In this document: piece by piece, positions 19,362-28,515 of the stretch
How the letters are laid out: each line of letters opens with the position of its first letter
Position numbering within the stretch: the first letter of the stretch is position 1
Source of the DNA: Pseudomonas atagonensis
GTDB taxonomy: Bacteria > Pseudomonadota > Gammaproteobacteria > Pseudomonadales > Pseudomonadaceae
Direction: 5' to 3'
NCBI RefSeq assembly: GCF_011369485.1
Contig: NZ_VXCA01000016.1
Span: 1 to 64,000, forward strand
DNA length: 64,000 nt
Position numbers and translations under genes: made by a program
Notes under the pieces: model-generated
The model's database searches: none
Told to the model about the DNA's origin: nothing
Seen by the model: only the letters and a program-made list of their open reading frames with translations

Positions 19362-20653
19362 GTGCGACACGGATTGTGATCACCGGCATGGGCGCCGTCA
19401 CCGGTTTCGGTTTCGAATGGCAGACCCTCTGGGAAAAAATGCTCGGCGCCGAACATTGCGTGCGGCCATGGCAGCCGGACGACTTGCAAGAGGCGTCGTT
19501 CGCGGTGCGTTATGCAGCGCCTGTCGATATGCGGCTGTTACCGGAAAAACTGCAAAGCCATCCGGCATGGACGATGCCGCTGGAAAAGCGCAGTCGGTTT
19601 GGCTGGGTTGCTGCCACTCAGGCAGTCGGTGACAGCGGCTTGCAGCCAGAACACTTACGGGGCGCGGCGGTGCTGTGTGCCTCGGGAGCACCGCAGCACA
19701 TGCTCGCTGACATGCTGCTGACCGCAGCCCCAAATGGTGGCACCCCGGGCTGGTCATACCTGATGTCGCGGGCCGGGCAAGTGAATGCCGATGGTTCGCT
19801 GCGCCAGAGCAACGACCGTCTGGCACGGATCATCGCTGACGACATGGGTTGTGAAGGGCCGGTGATCAACATCAGCAGTGCCTGCGCCGGTGCTGCGCAG
19901 GCCATTGGCAATGCCTTTCAGATGATTCGTCGCGGTGAAGTCAGCGTCGCGCTGGCGGGGGGCGCCGACTCGGTGCTCAATCTCGACACCATGGCCGCGC
20001 TATATCTACTCGGCGCCGCGTCGGGCGAGCAGCGCTGGGGCGCTGATCTGTGCCGGCCGTTCGATCGTGATCGCAGCGGTCTGATTGCCGGTGAGGGCGG
20101 TGGTTTTGTTGTGCTGGAAAGTCTCGAACATGCCTTGGCCCGTGGCGCAACGCCGTATGCCGAAGTGTTGGGTTTCGGCAGCAGTCTGGACGCTTACAAA
20201 GTCACTGCACCGCAACCCGAGGGACGCGGCGCCGCACTGGCGATGCAGACCGCACTGGACGACGCCGGTTTGCGTGCGCAGCAGATTGATCTGATCAACG
20301 CGCATGGCACCTCGACGCCGCTCAACGACGTTGCCGAGACGCTTGCGATCAAAAGCGTGTTCGCCGAGCACAAGCATTATCGAACCCTGGCCGTCAGTGC
20401 CAACAAATCACAGTTCGGTCATCTGATCGCAGCCGCCGGTGCGCCGGAATGCATCGTCACCGCGTTGGCCTGTCTGAACGATCTGGTCACGCCGACGGTG
20501 AATCTGCACAACGCCGACGAACAGTGCGATCTGGATTATTGCGCCGGTCAGGCCGTCAGCCGCCGAGTGGATTACGCGTTGAGTAATTCCTTCGGTTTCG
20601 GGGGCCTTAATACCTCGCTCGCCCTTGGCAAATATCGGGAGCACGGACAATGA
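19358..20653 (+). CDS. beta-ketoacyl-ACP synthase KS3 (catalytically complete)
   Basis: A 431-aa FabF-like ketosynthase. The start ITGMGAVTGFG is typical of KASII. Catalytic residues are Cys176 in SSACAGAAQA, His316 in NAHGTST, and Lys350 and His355 in NKSQFGHLIAAAG; SFGFGGLNTSL lies near the C-terminus. It overlaps KS2 and KS4 by 4 nt each (ATGA), which suggests tightly matched synthesis. It is the second active KS in the cluster and is probably paired with KS4. Confidence 0.9.
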   Translation: MSATRIVITGMGAVTGFGFEWQTLWEKMLGAEHCVRPWQPDDLQEASFAVRYAAPVDMRLLPEKLQSHPAWTMPLEKRSRFGWVAATQAVGDSGLQPEHLRGAAVLCASGAPQHMLADMLLTAAPNGGTPGWSYLMSRAGQVNADGSLRQSNDRLARIIADDMGCEGPVINISSACAGAAQAIGNAFQMIRRGEVSVALAGGADSVLNLDTMAALYLLGAASGEQRWGADLCRPFDRDRSGLIAGEGGGFVVLESLEHALARGATPYAEVLGFGSSLDAYKVTAPQPEGRGAALAMQTALDDAGLRAQQIDLINAHGTSTPLNDVAETLAIKSVFAEHKHYRTLAVSANKSQFGHLIAAAGAPECIVTALACLNDLVTPTVNLHNADEQCDLDYCAGQAVSRRVDYALSNSFGFGGLNTSLALGKYREHGQ

Positions 20654-21858
20654 CGGACGCCAGTGTACGTGTCGCTATCGCCGGCAGCGGCTGTGTGTTG
20701 CCCACAGGTTGGGGCGTTGAGGGTTTATGGTCAGCGGCCCGCGAAGGGCGCAGCGCGATCTCGCCCCTGAATTCGTCGCTGTTCCACAGCGAGCGTGTCG
20801 TTGCGTTCGGGCACATCGCTGATCGAGATCATCAACGTAGCCGTCAGGACGTTGCACAAAACCTGCAGCGTTACTGCCCGCCGGCAGTGATCTGGGGCGT
20901 CAGTGCGGTGCGCCAGGCGCTGGCAGAAGCCGGACTGGAGTCGACAACCGAAGGAGTGCGCTTCGGCCTCTATTGCTGTCAGGGGGGGTACACCCATCCG
21001 TCGCTGGCTTCCTACGGTGAACTGCTGCACGAATGTCAGACCGACAACGGTGCCGACATGCGCCGTCTCGCGCAACGGGTGTTGCAGGAGCGTGCACTCG
21101 ACCCGTTCTTGGTGCTCAAGAGCCTGAGCAACGGGTTGCTCGGCGTCGTCAGTCTGGCCTTGAAGCTTGAGTGCGAGTGCAACGCCTACATGCAAGGCGT
21201 GGCCGGCAATCTGGCGGCTCTGCGTGAAGCCTGCGCGGCGCTGCACAGCGGCCGGATCGACGCGGCCATCGTGGTGGGCGCGGGCAGTGAACTTGATCCG
21301 CTGGCGCTCGCTGCACTGGCCGAGGCGGGGGTGATCAGCACCGACGGTTCGCCAAGCCTGCGTGCCTTTGATCGCCAGGGCCGTGGCGGCATTGCCGGTG
21401 AAGGTGCGGCGGCGCTGGTACTGCGCCGTGTCGATGACCTGCCGGCAGGGCCGCAAACCAGCCTGACAGCACTGTTCGCACATCCTCGTCTGGACTCGCT
21501 GAGCCTGCCGGACAAACAGGTGAATCTGCTGATCAGCAGCGCGACGGGCGATCCGCAAAAGGATGCCGATCTGTCCCGCACGCTGGCGCGAACCGGCGCT
21601 GCGCACATCACCAGCAGTACACCGCTGACCGGCCTGCTCAGTGGTGCACCGAGCCTGGTTGACCTGATCTTTGCCCGGCAGGCCTTGCAGGCGCAAAGCA
21701 TCCCGCCGGTCAGTGGCCTGGAGCGGCCGGTGGATGGGCATCTGCCGTTTGTGATCGGCGGCCCGCGCGATGCCGTGCTGCACGATTGCCTGGTCATCAA
21801 CCGCGACGACAACGGCTTCAGCGCCGGTTACCAGCTCGAATTTCACGCGGCCGACTGA
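20650..21858 (+). CDS. ketosynthase-like protein KS4, no catalytic triad (CLF-like)
   Basis: A 402-aa protein with KS-fold landmarks such as the start VAIAGSGCVLPTGWG, a nucleophile-elbow region AYMQGVAGNLAAL (179-191), and GEGAAALVL near 255. By alignment Gly183 stands where the Cys nucleophile should be, again with a Gln (182) just before. The His motifs are replaced by SSATGDPQ and TPLTGLLSGAP, and the C-terminal GFGG signature is absent. It is therefore not a condensing enzyme itself. It overlaps KS3 by 4 nt and is a plausible second chain-length-factor-like partner. Confidence 0.8.
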   Translation: MTDASVRVAIAGSGCVLPTGWGVEGLWSAAREGRSAISPLNSSLFHSERVVAFGHIADRDHQRSRQDVAQNLQRYCPPAVIWGVSAVRQALAEAGLESTTEGVRFGLYCCQGGYTHPSLASYGELLHECQTDNGADMRRLAQRVLQERALDPFLVLKSLSNGLLGVVSLALKLECECNAYMQGVAGNLAALREACAALHSGRIDAAIVVGAGSELDPLALAALAEAGVISTDGSPSLRAFDRQGRGGIAGEGAAALVLRRVDDLPAGPQTSLTALFAHPRLDSLSLPDKQVNLLISSATGDPQKDADLSRTLARTGAAHITSSTPLTGLLSGAPSLVDLIFARQALQAQSIPPVSGLERPVDGHLPFVIGGPRDAVLHDCLVINRDDNGFSAGYQLEFHAAD

Positions 21859-21912
21859 CCGTCCGCACGCAACGAAACGCATCTGATTTTTTACTCAAGG
21901 GAAAGAACTGTC

Positions 21913-24783
21913 ATGGATTACCGCGATTACGTACGGCCGAAATTCGTTGAATTGATGCAGGCTCTGGGTCTGGAGTGCCAGTTCCACAGAGCGCTGGGCA
22001 GCAAACTGTTTTACCGCGACCGGCAGGGCAGCGAAGTGACCGTCACCGACTTCCTCGGCGGCTACGGCGCAGCGTTGTATGGCCACAACGATCCGCAATT
22101 TGTTGATCAACTCGTCGACCTGTTGCGGGCCGATGTGCCGTTCAACGCGCAGATGTCGGTGCGCGGTGCGGCCGGTCAGTTGGGGCGTGAACTCAGTGAA
22201 GCGTTCAACCGTGAACTGAACAACAGCGAACGCTACATTTCGACCTTCTCCAACAGTGGCGCCGAGTCGGTGGAAATCGCCGTCAAACACGCCGAGTACC
22301 GTCGTCAGAAAAATCTGCAGAAGCAATTCGACGAGCGCGATTTCGCCCTCGCCAATCTGGTCGCCAGCGACAAGGCGTATGTCGAACTGGACATCGACGA
22401 CCTCGATTTGCCCGCCGGTCTTCTGCCGCAGAATCTGTCCTGCGTCACCGTACGCCAAGTGGCCGAAGCGGTGCGTCAGCACAACCTGGCGCAGCTGCAT
22501 GTCGAGCCAGTGTTCCTGGCGGTACGCGGCAGCTTCCACGGCAAACTGGTGAACACCGTGCAACTGACGTACGGCAAGCAGTACCGCAAACCTTTCGCCC
22601 GTTTCGGCCTCAACGTCGAGTTCATCGACCCGCAGCAACCCCTGCAATTGCAGGAGCTACCGGCGCGTCATGTTCGTCACTGGCTGAGCCTGGAATGGAG
22701 CGGCGAAACCCTGCAGGTGCGCCGCGAGGCGTTCAGTGCAATCACTGCCGTATTGCTTGAGCCGATTCAGGGCGAAGGCGGCATCAACGAGTTCGCCGGT
22801 GAGTTCTACCTGGGGCTGCGGCGCCTGTGCAACGAGCAGCAATGCCCGTTGATCATCGACGAAGTGCAATCGGGTTTCGGACGCACCGGCACCTTGCTCG
22901 GCGCCAGCCATTTCAACTTGCAGGGTGATTACTACTGCCTGTCGAAAGCCTTGGGCGGTGGTTTGATGAAGATTGCCGCGACGGTGATTCGTGCCAGCCA
23001 CTACGAAAACGATTTCAGCTACATCCACAGTTCGACCTTTGCCGAAGATGATGCTTCTTGCCATATCGCCCTGTCGGCCTTGCGCCGTCTGTTCGAGAAC
23101 GACAGCGCAATGCTCAAGGACGTGAACAGAAAGGGCGAGTACCTCAAGTCTTCGCTCCTGGAACTCAAGGCTGCCTATCCGGATGTCATCGCCGATGTAC
23201 GGGGGCGCGGTTTGCTGCTGGGCTTCGAGCTGCACGACCTGACCGGCACCAGTTCGCTGGTTCAGGCCTCGGCGCAGTACAACGATGCGCTGGGCTACAT
23301 CATTGCCGGCTACCTGTTGCAATTCGAATCGCTGCGCGTGGCACCGTCGGGCAGCAACGCCAATGTCATTCGTCTGGAACCGCCGGTGTGCATCACATTC
23401 GAAGAAATCGACGGACTGATCGGCTCCTTGCAGAAAGTCTGCGACATGCTGCGCCGCCGCGATGCCTTCCCGCTGGCCGCCGGTGTGTGTGCAGATAGCA
23501 TCGCTGACGTGCCAGCGCGCGAGGTCAGCTTCAAGGAGACTGAAACCCGCCCAAAGTCTGACGAGAACGTACGCGTCGTGGCTCGCGTGGCGTTCATTAA
23601 CCATCTGATTGATTCGGACATGCTCAGCGATGTCGATCCTTCGCTGTCGACCCTGAGCGCAGCACAAAAACGCGAGTTCATCAAACGCATGGCGCCCGAG
23701 CGCCGTGCCGCGCCGATCGGTCCGGTGCAAATTCGCTCGAAGCTCGGCACCGCCGTGGAATTCACCCTGTACCCGCTGTGCATGGATTCCGATGCGATGG
23801 CGGCCTACATCGCCAGCGGCGATCTGCAAACCATTCGCGAAGAAGTCGGCAACCGCATCAAGGATGCGCGCGCCGACGGCTACACCGTTGCCGGGCTGGG
23901 CATGTACACCTCGATCGTCACCAACAACTGCCAGGCGCTGCAGATCCCCGACATGGCGCTGACGTCCGGCAATGCACTGACCATCGGCATGGGCCTGGAA
24001 GCGATCGAGCAGGGTTGCAAGCAGCAAGGCCTGGAACTGAGCGGGCAGACCGCTGCGGTGGTTGGTGCCGCGGGCAATATCGCGTCGACCTACGCCTCGC
24101 TGCTGTCGACCAGCGTCGAGCATTTGCTGCTCATCGGCAGCGGCCGCGACGGTTCTCTGCGCCGTTTGGAAAAAACCGCTCAACAGATTTATGCCGAAGC
24201 CGCACGGGCGATCCTCAAGGGTGTCGCCGAACACGATCGCCTCGCCCGTCGCTTGCAGCAAATTGACGGCATCGATGCGCTCTTGCAGGCCCACGGCAGC
24301 AGTGCAGATCTAGGCCTGCGTGTGGCGAAACTGGTTGAAGAGCGCCTGGGCGCGAACGCCTTTATCACCGTCACAAACGATCTTGAAGTGCTGAAGCAGG
24401 CGCGAATCGTGCTCTGCGCGGCGAACGCACCGCAGGCGTTTCTTGGTGCCGGGCACTTCGCCGAAAACAGCGTGATCTGCGACATCGCCGTTCCACTGAA
24501 CGTTGACCAGAACCTCGCGAGCCAACGCACCGACGTGCTCTACATGCACGGCGGTATCGTGCAGACGCCGCTGGGCGATGGTCTGGTGAAAAACGTTCGA
24601 GCCTATCTCAAGCAAGGTCAGTTGTACGCGTGCATGGCCGAGTCGGTGCTGATGGGACTGTCCGGTATGAAGCAGCACTACTCCTATGGCGATATCAGCC
24701 GCGAGCAGGTGCAGCAGATTCGTGCACTGGCGGCGACCCACGGCTTCAGTCTCGCGCAGTTCAAAACCGACAACTCGCTCTAA
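21913..24783 (+). CDS. class III aminotransferase fused to AAR-like acyl-ACP reductase
   Basis: A 956-aa fusion. Residues 1-510 form a PLP aminotransferase of class III, with the pyridine-N-binding Asp316 in IIDEVQSGFGRTG and the Schiff-base Lys345 in LSKALGGG. Residues about 550-956 resemble cyanobacterial long-chain acyl-ACP reductase. They carry a Rossmann motif VGAAGNI (717-723), then GGIVQTPLG, QLYACMAESVL and a final THGF segment that match the AAR C-terminus as I remember it. The expected sequence is reduction of acyl-ACP to aldehyde, then transamination to a primary amine. Analogous fusions act in tambjamine (TamH) and prodigiosin (PigE) pathways. KS4 lies 54 nt upstream and an SDR 9 nt downstream. 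The domain calls are firm; the product is inferred. Confidence 0.85.
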   Translation: MDYRDYVRPKFVELMQALGLECQFHRALGSKLFYRDRQGSEVTVTDFLGGYGAALYGHNDPQFVDQLVDLLRADVPFNAQMSVRGAAGQLGRELSEAFNRELNNSERYISTFSNSGAESVEIAVKHAEYRRQKNLQKQFDERDFALANLVASDKAYVELDIDDLDLPAGLLPQNLSCVTVRQVAEAVRQHNLAQLHVEPVFLAVRGSFHGKLVNTVQLTYGKQYRKPFARFGLNVEFIDPQQPLQLQELPARHVRHWLSLEWSGETLQVRREAFSAITAVLLEPIQGEGGINEFAGEFYLGLRRLCNEQQCPLIIDEVQSGFGRTGTLLGASHFNLQGDYYCLSKALGGGLMKIAATVIRASHYENDFSYIHSSTFAEDDASCHIALSALRRLFENDSAMLKDVNRKGEYLKSSLLELKAAYPDVIADVRGRGLLLGFELHDLTGTSSLVQASAQYNDALGYIIAGYLLQFESLRVAPSGSNANVIRLEPPVCITFEEIDGLIGSLQKVCDMLRRRDAFPLAAGVCADSIADVPAREVSFKETETRPKSDENVRVVARVAFINHLIDSDMLSDVDPSLSTLSAAQKREFIKRMAPERRAAPIGPVQIRSKLGTAVEFTLYPLCMDSDAMAAYIASGDLQTIREEVGNRIKDARADGYTVAGLGMYTSIVTNNCQALQIPDMALTSGNALTIGMGLEAIEQGCKQQGLELSGQTAAVVGAAGNIASTYASLLSTSVEHLLLIGSGRDGSLRRLEKTAQQIYAEAARAILKGVAEHDRLARRLQQIDGIDALLQAHGSSADLGLRVAKLVEERLGANAFITVTNDLEVLKQARIVLCAANAPQAFLGAGHFAENSVICDIAVPLNVDQNLASQRTDVLYMHGGIVQTPLGDGLVKNVRAYLKQGQLYACMAESVLMGLSGMKQHYSYGDISREQVQQIRALAATHGFSLAQFKTDNSL

Positions 24784-24792
24784 GGAACGGTC

Positions 24793-25530
24793 ATGCCGAA
24801 TAAAGTAGCAGTGGTGACCGGTGGCAGTCGTGGCATCGGGCGCGCAATTGTCCTGAACCTGGCCGGGGCGGGTTATCAGATCGCGTTCAGTTACGTTCGC
24901 GATGAAGTCGCGGCAATGACCTTGCGCGATGAGGTTCGGGCGTCAGGTATCGATTGCCTGGCGTTGCAGTGCGATGTCAGCAGCGGCGATAGCATCAAGG
25001 CGTTTTTCGAACGGGTCGAGCGGCATTTCCAGCGTATCGATCTGTTGGTCAACAACGCCGGCATCACCCGTGACGGCTTGCTCGCGACGATGTCGGCGCG
25101 CGACCTGGTCGACGTGATCCAGACCAACCTGATCGGCACGATGCTGTGCTGTCAGCAGGTGGTGCCGGGCATGTTGCGCCAGCGCAGCGGTTGCATCGTC
25201 AACATCAGCTCGGTGGCGGCGCAGAAGCCCGGCAAAGGCCAAAGCAACTATGCCGCTGCCAAGGGCGGGGTCGAATCGTTGACCCGAGCGTTGGCGGTCG
25301 AGTTGGCACCGCGCAACATTCGCGTCAACGCGGTCGCGCCGGGCATCGTCAAGACCGAGATGAGTACGGCACTGATCGGCAGTCAGGAGGAAGACATTCA
25401 GTCGCGCCTGCTGATCAAGCGCTATGCCGAACCCGAAGAAATTGCCGAAGCGGTGCTGTACCTCGCCGATCGCGGTTTGTACCTGACCGGGGAGGTCCTG
25501 CCGGTCAACGGCGGGTTGAAAATGCCATGA
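24793..25530 (+). CDS. FabG-like 3-oxoacyl-ACP reductase (SDR)
   Basis: A 245-aa classical SDR. The NADP-binding motif TGGSRGIGR is near residue 9, NNAG near 87, and the catalytic Ser140, Tyr153 and Lys157 (NYAAAK) are in place. The length and the motif NAVAPGIVKTEM match FabG. It would reduce the beta-keto group made by KS1/KS3, with chains presumably held on the cluster ACP. It overlaps the next SDR by 4 nt. Confidence 0.88.
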   Translation: MPNKVAVVTGGSRGIGRAIVLNLAGAGYQIAFSYVRDEVAAMTLRDEVRASGIDCLALQCDVSSGDSIKAFFERVERHFQRIDLLVNNAGITRDGLLATMSARDLVDVIQTNLIGTMLCCQQVVPGMLRQRSGCIVNISSVAAQKPGKGQSNYAAAKGGVESLTRALAVELAPRNIRVNAVAPGIVKTEMSTALIGSQEEDIQSRLLIKRYAEPEEIAEAVLYLADRGLYLTGEVLPVNGGLKMP

Positions 25531-26291
25531 GCCGGACCATTCTGATCACCGGTGCGGCGAAAGGCATCGGTCGTGCGGTGGCCGAGGATTTTGCCGCCGA
25601 CGCCGACAATCGCCTGATCCTGCTGGATCTCGATCTGGCGGAACTGCAACGCTGGGTCGACGAACGACAGGAGCAGATCAAGGCGCGTGTCGAAACCCAT
25701 GCGGCAAACATTGCCGACCTGCCGGCCATGGAAGCGTTCTTCAAGACCCTCGGTTCGCAAGTCGAGTACGTCGATGTGCTGGTCAACAGCGCCGGCATCT
25801 GCAACGAGAATGAACCGGAAGATCTGCACAACTGGCACAAGGTGATTTCGGTCAACCTCAACGGCACGTTCTACGTGACTTCGCTGTGTCTGGCACTGAT
25901 GCCCGACCGTGGGCGGATCATCAACATGTCGTCGATCCTCGGCCGTGCCGGCAAGGTGCGCAACACCGCGTACTGCGCTTCCAAGCACGGCATCGTCGGC
26001 ATGACCAAGGCACTGGCGCTCGACCTCGCTTCGCGGCAGATCACCGTCAACGCGATTCTGCCGGCGTGGATCGATACGCCGATGTTGCAGGGTGAACTGG
26101 CGACGCAAGCGGCAATTGCCGGTATGACTCAGGAACAGATCGTGCGCAACGCGAAGAAGAAACTGCCGATGCGCCGTTTCATCCAGAGCGAGGAAGTGGC
26201 GGCGATGGTGCGTTACCTGGCCAGCTCCGAGGCTGGCGGAGTGACCGCCCAGAGTCTGGTGATCGATGGCGGTGTCGGGTTGGGAATGTAG
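25527..26291 (+). CDS. second SDR-family oxidoreductase
   Basis: A 254-aa classical SDR. It has TGAAKGIGR near 8, NSAG (instead of NNAG) near 88, catalytic Tyr149 and Lys153 (YCASK), and NAILPAWIDTPM. The frame is open far upstream, but the ATG at 25527 overlaps the SDR1 stop as ATGA and begins a standard SDR N-terminus, so it is the start. It could be a second ketoreductase, or a dehydrogenase acting on the aldehyde, alcohol or amine product; the sequence does not decide. The next gene begins 2 nt after the stop. Confidence 0.87.
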   Translation: MSRTILITGAAKGIGRAVAEDFAADADNRLILLDLDLAELQRWVDERQEQIKARVETHAANIADLPAMEAFFKTLGSQVEYVDVLVNSAGICNENEPEDLHNWHKVISVNLNGTFYVTSLCLALMPDRGRIINMSSILGRAGKVRNTAYCASKHGIVGMTKALALDLASRQITVNAILPAWIDTPMLQGELATQAAIAGMTQEQIVRNAKKKLPMRRFIQSEEVAAMVRYLASSEAGGVTAQSLVIDGGVGLGM

Positions 26292-26293
26292 CG

Positions 26294-27592
26294 ATGCCTC
26301 GATTTCACATCAGCCACATCGCTTGTGCAGTGTGGGCGTGCATGATTGCGCCTACCGCGATGGCCGAATTTACTGTCGATGACCTGAAGCCCGATTACGC
26401 CGACGGTGAAGTCGGCGTGGCCACGGCCATGCGCCTGCATGGCGACGATCAGGTCACGCAAAAAGCCGTGTATTTCAAGGCCAACCTGGAAGACAACTGG
26501 GACGGCGGTTACTACAAGGCAAAGGGCCGCGTGCGGTACGACGCGCGCTATGACGGCAACAATCCGTACAGCGAACGGGCGCGGGACAAATACCGTTTCG
26601 ATGCCGATTGGCGGCACCTCTACGTGGGCCATTCGCTGGGTGATGGCGAAGTGACGGTGGGCTGGCAGCAGGTGGTCTGGGGGCGCGCGGATGAATTACG
26701 CGTACTCGACCAGATCAACCCGGTGGACTATCGCGATGGTCTGACGCCGCTGCTGGAGGACAGCCGCATCGCCGTGCCCATGGTGCGCTTTGCGCAGCCC
26801 GTGGGCGAGTGGGAACTGGAGGCGCTGTGGATCACTGATTTCGTGAAAAACCAGCCACCGGCAGAGGGCAGTGAATTTGCTGCGCCGCTCTATGCTGCGC
26901 CGGACCCGGAGTATTTCCTGCTCGACTCCAGGCCAGGCTATGACGGCGAGAAGGGCTATGCCTATGGCTTGAGTGCCAATGGCCGGATCGGCGCGGTGGA
27001 CACCAGTTTTGTGGCCTTGAGCGCCCGCCAGCAAGACCCGGTGTACGCCGTCGAGGGCCTGGTCGATGACGGCCGTACGCGGCTGGAACGGCAGTTTCCC
27101 CGTTACACCATGGGCGGTGCCGGGCTGGCAATCGATGCCGGGCACAGCATCGTGGTGCGCAGCGAAGTGGCGTATTTCGACAACTGGCGAATAACCAATC
27201 CGACGCGTGCCTACGGTGCCGACAGCACGCCCATGGTCAAGTCGCTGCTGGGTGTCGACTACCTGTTGCGCGACTGGCTGATCTCCGCGCAATGGCAGGA
27301 GCAGGTGTTGCTCGACTGGCAGGACGGCATGTTGCAGGACAAGCGCGAACCGCTGTTTACCCTGTCGGCCGAAGGCACTCACTGGCAGGACCGACTCAAG
27401 AGTCGTCTGGTGGCCGCCGCCTCACCACCGTTTCAGGACAATGCGTTGCTGCAAGGCATCTTCACCTACAAACCGGTGGACTACATCAAGCTCGGGCTGG
27501 AAGTGGACGTGTTCTTCGGCAGGCCCGACAGGGCTTTCGGTGAGTACAGCAAGCACGATCAAGTGCGGCTGTCGGCCGGTTATCTGTTCTAA
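26294..27592 (+). CDS. outer-membrane barrel protein, DUF1302-like
   Basis: A 432-aa exported protein with signal peptide 1-24 (ending TAMA). Alternating amphipathic beta strands and a C-terminal aromatic end (AGYLF) are typical of outer-membrane barrels. The segment WGRADELRVLDQINPVDYRDG-like at about 136-156 is characteristic of DUF1302 proteins. It is shorter than the DUF1302 protein at 51975 (652 aa). Together with the LolA-like protein and RND transporter that follow, it probably forms the outer-membrane part of a lipid export route. No porin specificity can be assigned. Confidence 0.75.
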   Translation: MPRFHISHIACAVWACMIAPTAMAEFTVDDLKPDYADGEVGVATAMRLHGDDQVTQKAVYFKANLEDNWDGGYYKAKGRVRYDARYDGNNPYSERARDKYRFDADWRHLYVGHSLGDGEVTVGWQQVVWGRADELRVLDQINPVDYRDGLTPLLEDSRIAVPMVRFAQPVGEWELEALWITDFVKNQPPAEGSEFAAPLYAAPDPEYFLLDSRPGYDGEKGYAYGLSANGRIGAVDTSFVALSARQQDPVYAVEGLVDDGRTRLERQFPRYTMGGAGLAIDAGHSIVVRSEVAYFDNWRITNPTRAYGADSTPMVKSLLGVDYLLRDWLISAQWQEQVLLDWQDGMLQDKREPLFTLSAEGTHWQDRLKSRLVAAASPPFQDNALLQGIFTYKPVDYIKLGLEVDVFFGRPDRAFGEYSKHDQVRLSAGYLF

Positions 27593-27651
27593 CCCATCAC
27601 GCCTGCCGCTCTCGTGTGCAGGTGCACTCATCCAACGAAAAGGAAGTTGTT

Positions 27652-28488
27652 ATGTTGCCGCTTTTGAAAAGTCTGACCACCGCCGCATTGATCTTCGGTA
27701 GCGCCTGCGCCTGCGCGGCAGAGGCCGGCAATGCCGATGAGATCATCCGTCAGGTACGCGATCGCAATGACGGGAGCAGCTTCATGTCCCAGGTGTCGCT
27801 GATCCTGCATGACAAGAAAGGCAATACCCGTGTTCGCGAGTTCACCTACCTGCAAAAGGATTACCCGGACAGCGACAAGTTCAGCATGTACTTTTCCGCG
27901 CCGACTGACGTCCGTGACGTTGCCTTCCATATCGAAAACCCGCACGAAACCCTCGGCCTGGAGGACAGCCAGTGGATGTACCTGCCAGTCAGCCGCCAGA
28001 CACGCCGCATCTCCACCACCGACAAGCGCGGCTCGTTCATGGGCAGTGAGTACTCGTACGCCGATCTGGACAAGATCCGCGTCAAGGACTACTCGCAGAC
28101 ACTCGTGGGTGAAGAACAGATCAAGGGCCGCGACTGCTACGTGATCGAGCGCGAACCGGCCTCTCCCGAGGTTCTGGCCAAGACGGGTTATAACAAGCTG
28201 AAGGTGTGGATCGACAAGCAGAATTTCCTGGTCATGCGTCAGGACTTCTTCGACGTCAAAGGCGTGTTGATCAAGCAGATGCGTACGCAGAAAGTCGAAA
28301 CAATCGGCTCGATCGACAGCATTGTGCTCAGCGAAACCGAGCACTTCATTGACGGCACGCGCTCGGAAATGCGCTTCAACCAGTTGCAGTACAACGTCTC
28401 TCTGGAAGATCGCCTCTTCACCCAGACCGCCATCAAGCGTGGACTGAAAACCGGTGACCTGCCGGACTTTGCCGTGTCTGCCCGCTAA
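27652..28488 (+). CDS. LolA-like outer membrane lipoprotein-sorting protein
   Basis: A 278-aa periplasmic protein with a signal peptide at about 1-22 (CACAAEA). The mature part has the features of the LolA-like PF17131 family: DEIIRQVRDRNDG at the start, SFMGSEYSYADL near 123, and VWIDKQNFLVMRQDFFD near 185. I chose the ATG at 27652 after AAAGGAAG; the frame opens 12 codons earlier without a signal sequence. Such proteins carry hydrophobic cargo in a half-barrel and are often encoded beside MMPL/RND transporters, as here (27 nt upstream of the next gene). Confidence 0.85.
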   Translation: MLPLLKSLTTAALIFGSACACAAEAGNADEIIRQVRDRNDGSSFMSQVSLILHDKKGNTRVREFTYLQKDYPDSDKFSMYFSAPTDVRDVAFHIENPHETLGLEDSQWMYLPVSRQTRRISTTDKRGSFMGSEYSYADLDKIRVKDYSQTLVGEEQIKGRDCYVIEREPASPEVLAKTGYNKLKVWIDKQNFLVMRQDFFDVKGVLIKQMRTQKVETIGSIDSIVLSETEHFIDGTRSEMRFNQLQYNVSLEDRLFTQTAIKRGLKTGDLPDFAVSAR

Positions 28489-28515
28489 GCGCCGACCCCG
28501 ACGACCTGGAAACGC

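Noticed and set aside
22657..24294. A 545-codon minus-strand frame inside the aminotransferase-reductase gene
   Set aside because: It is fully antisense to a gene with clear PLP and Rossmann motifs, and the translation lacks family features.
25146..25526. N-terminal extension of the second SDR inside the first SDR
   Set aside because: It is in another frame of SDR1. ATG 25527 overlaps the SDR1 stop as ATGA and begins a canonical SDR Rossmann motif.
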